Shown here in pieces: positions 63,199 to 64,000 of a DNA stretch of 64,000 bases (its first letter is position 1; each line of letters starts with the position of its first letter). The notes under the pieces are model-generated. The model did not search any database. It was given only the letters and a program-made list of their open reading frames with translations, and was not told the origin of the DNA. The translations under genes and the position numbers were made by a program. The DNA is from Microbacterium sp. SORGH_AS_0428 (lineage in GTDB: Bacteria; Actinomycetota; Actinomycetes; Actinomycetales; Microbacteriaceae), in NCBI RefSeq assembly GCF_031453615.1, contig NZ_JAVIZT010000001.1, forward strand, positions 1,550,001-1,614,000. The letters are read 5' to 3'.

Positions 63199-63938
63199 CG
63201 CTGCTCCTGGTTCTCGAGGGGTCGGCCTTCCAGGTCGGTGCCGCCGACGAACACGCCGTCCTTCAACCAGCGCCGCTCGCCGACCGCGACTACACGGTCG
63301 ACGTAGAGCCCGGGCGTGACGACCTTCTCCGGATCGATCGAACCCAGCGGCACGATCTCGTCCACCTGGACGATCGTGGTCGTGGCGGCGGCCGCCATGA
63401 TGGGTCCGAAGTTGCGGGCGGTCTCGCGGTAGACCAGGTTGCCCCATCGGTCAGCCGCGCGCGCCGAGACCAGCGCGTAGTCCGCGCGGATGGGGTGCTC
63501 GAGCACGTAGGTGCGCCCGTCGATCTCGCGGTGCTCCTTGCCCTCGGCGAGCGCCGTGCCGACGCCGGTCGGCGAGAAGAAGGCCCCGATGCCCGCGCCT
63601 GCGGCACGGATGCGTTCGGCGAGGTTGCCCTGCGGGACGAGTTCGAGCTCGATCCGGCCGGAACGATAGAGGTCGTCGAAGACCCAGGAGTCGGATTGGC
63701 GGGGGAAGGAGCAGACGATACGACGCACGCGTCCGGCTGCGAGCAGCGCCGCGAGGCCGGTGTCGCCGTTGCCCGCGTTGTTGTTGACGATCGTGAGGTC
63801 GCTCGCGCCGTGCGCGATGAGGGCGTCGATGAGCTCCACGGGCTGGCCGGCACGGCCGAACCCGCCGATCATCACGGTGGAGCCGTCTTCGATCCCGGCG
63901 ACCGCCGATGCGATGTCGGCGACAGTCTTGTCGATCAC
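63195..63938 (-). CDS. pcaI: 3-oxoadipate CoA-transferase subunit A
   Basis: 247 residues. VMIGGFGRAGQPVELIDAL near the N-terminus (CoA-binding glycine loop), NNNAGNGDTG, VPQGNLAERIRAAGAGIGAFFSPTGVGT (core PQGNLAERIRAAGAGIGAFF) and YALVSARAADRWGNL are subunit A features. GTG at 63938 has AAGGGGG about five bases before it. First gene of the pcaIJFR operon. Confidence 0.92.
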   Translation of the reverse strand: MIDKTVADIASAVAGIEDGSTVMIGGFGRAGQPVELIDALIAHGASDLTIVNNNAGNGDTGLAALLAAGRVRRIVCSFPRQSDSWVFDDLYRSGRIELELVPQGNLAERIRAAGAGIGAFFSPTGVGTALAEGKEHREIDGRTYVLEHPIRADYALVSARAADRWGNLVYRETARNFGPIMAAAATTTIVQVDEIVPLGSIDPEKVVTPGLYVDRVVAVGERRWLKDGVFVGGTDLEGRPLENQEQR

Positions 63939-63956
63939 ACATCCCCCTTCGGAAGT

Positions 63957-63990
63957 GTTCGCTTTGCGAACGCGGGTGCGTCTAGCGAAC
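63957..63990 (-). promoter_or_regulatory. Candidate IclR (PcaR) operator upstream of pcaI
   Basis: A perfect palindrome GTTCGC-TTT-GCGAAC (63957-63971) is followed by a third GCGAAC half-site at 63985-63990, 19 bases on in direct-repeat phase. IclR members of the PcaU/PobR type are known to bind a palindrome plus an added direct repeat about 20 bases away. The site sits about 20 bases upstream of the pcaI GTG. Any gene to its right lies outside the window. Confidence 0.55.
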
Positions 63991-64000
63991 ATCATATGAC

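Overview
The window is high-GC DNA with very short intergenic gaps, many GTG starts and frequent 4-base ATGA/GTGA stop-start overlaps. Gene content is actinobacterial: an F420 pathway, an actinobacterial (ESX-type) type VII secretion system, and coproporphyrin-type haem synthesis with HemQ. The overall style (frequent GCGGATGCGG/GCCGCATCC strings, two-locus T7SS) suggests Microbacteriaceae, most likely Microbacterium. That placement is inference. No tRNA, rRNA, integrase, transposase or CRISPR array was recognised.

Layout. 1-5527: J-domain protein (cut by the window edge), envelope proteins, a 3-hydroxyisobutyryl-CoA hydrolase, an ABC exporter and a PH-like protein. 5642-11215: a four-gene translationally coupled F420 operon (fbiC, a Baeyer-Villiger-type monooxygenase, fgd, fbiD). 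The CofH half of FbiC has lost its iron-sulfur cysteines. 11217-13857: a T7SS effector module (YbaB-like, EspC-like, large helical protein with a C-terminal toxin-like domain, two immunity candidates). 13985-22671: T7SS locus 1, two divergent operons with two WXG100 pairs, a glycine-rich PPE-like protein, a frameshifted mycosin, EccD, EccB and an intact mycosin, followed by a convergent FHA protein. 24100-27191: glyS, a lipoprotein, a HhH-GPD repair protein and an unknown gene. 27192-27887: a non-coding stretch full of tandem and inverted repeats. 27888-37947: hemA diverging from hemE-hemY, three small envelope genes, then hemQ-hemC-hemD-hemB-hemL. 38121-49079: T7SS locus 2, with a second YbaB/EspC/helical-protein module that lacks a toxin domain, a WXG100 protein, fbiA (cofD), an EccD-like protein, an RDD-FHA protein and EccC. 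49196-53461: LysR/EamA pair, an unknown gene, and a drug-type ABC exporter preceded by four heptamer repeats. 53463-60551: BTAD/NB-ARC regulator, alpha/beta hydrolase, stand-alone condensation-domain protein, ABM-like protein, peptide transporter. 60556-64000: pcaI-pcaJ-pcaF-pcaR with an IclR-type operator upstream.

How the parts fit. The two T7SS loci look like one secretion apparatus broken into pieces: locus 1 supplies EccB, EccD and mycosin, and locus 2 supplies the only EccC. No EccE was seen. Two YbaB-EspC-effector cassettes resemble the mycobacterial espACD arrangement, one armed with a toxin-like tail and one bare. F420 genes are likewise split (fbiC/fgd/fbiD at 5.6-11.2 kb, fbiA at 41.6 kb, no fbiB seen). 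The haem genes cover glutamyl-tRNA to coproporphyrin plus the final HemQ decarboxylation; ferrochelatase is not in the window. Two different families of long intergenic palindromes, three copies each, are scattered through the right three-fifths.
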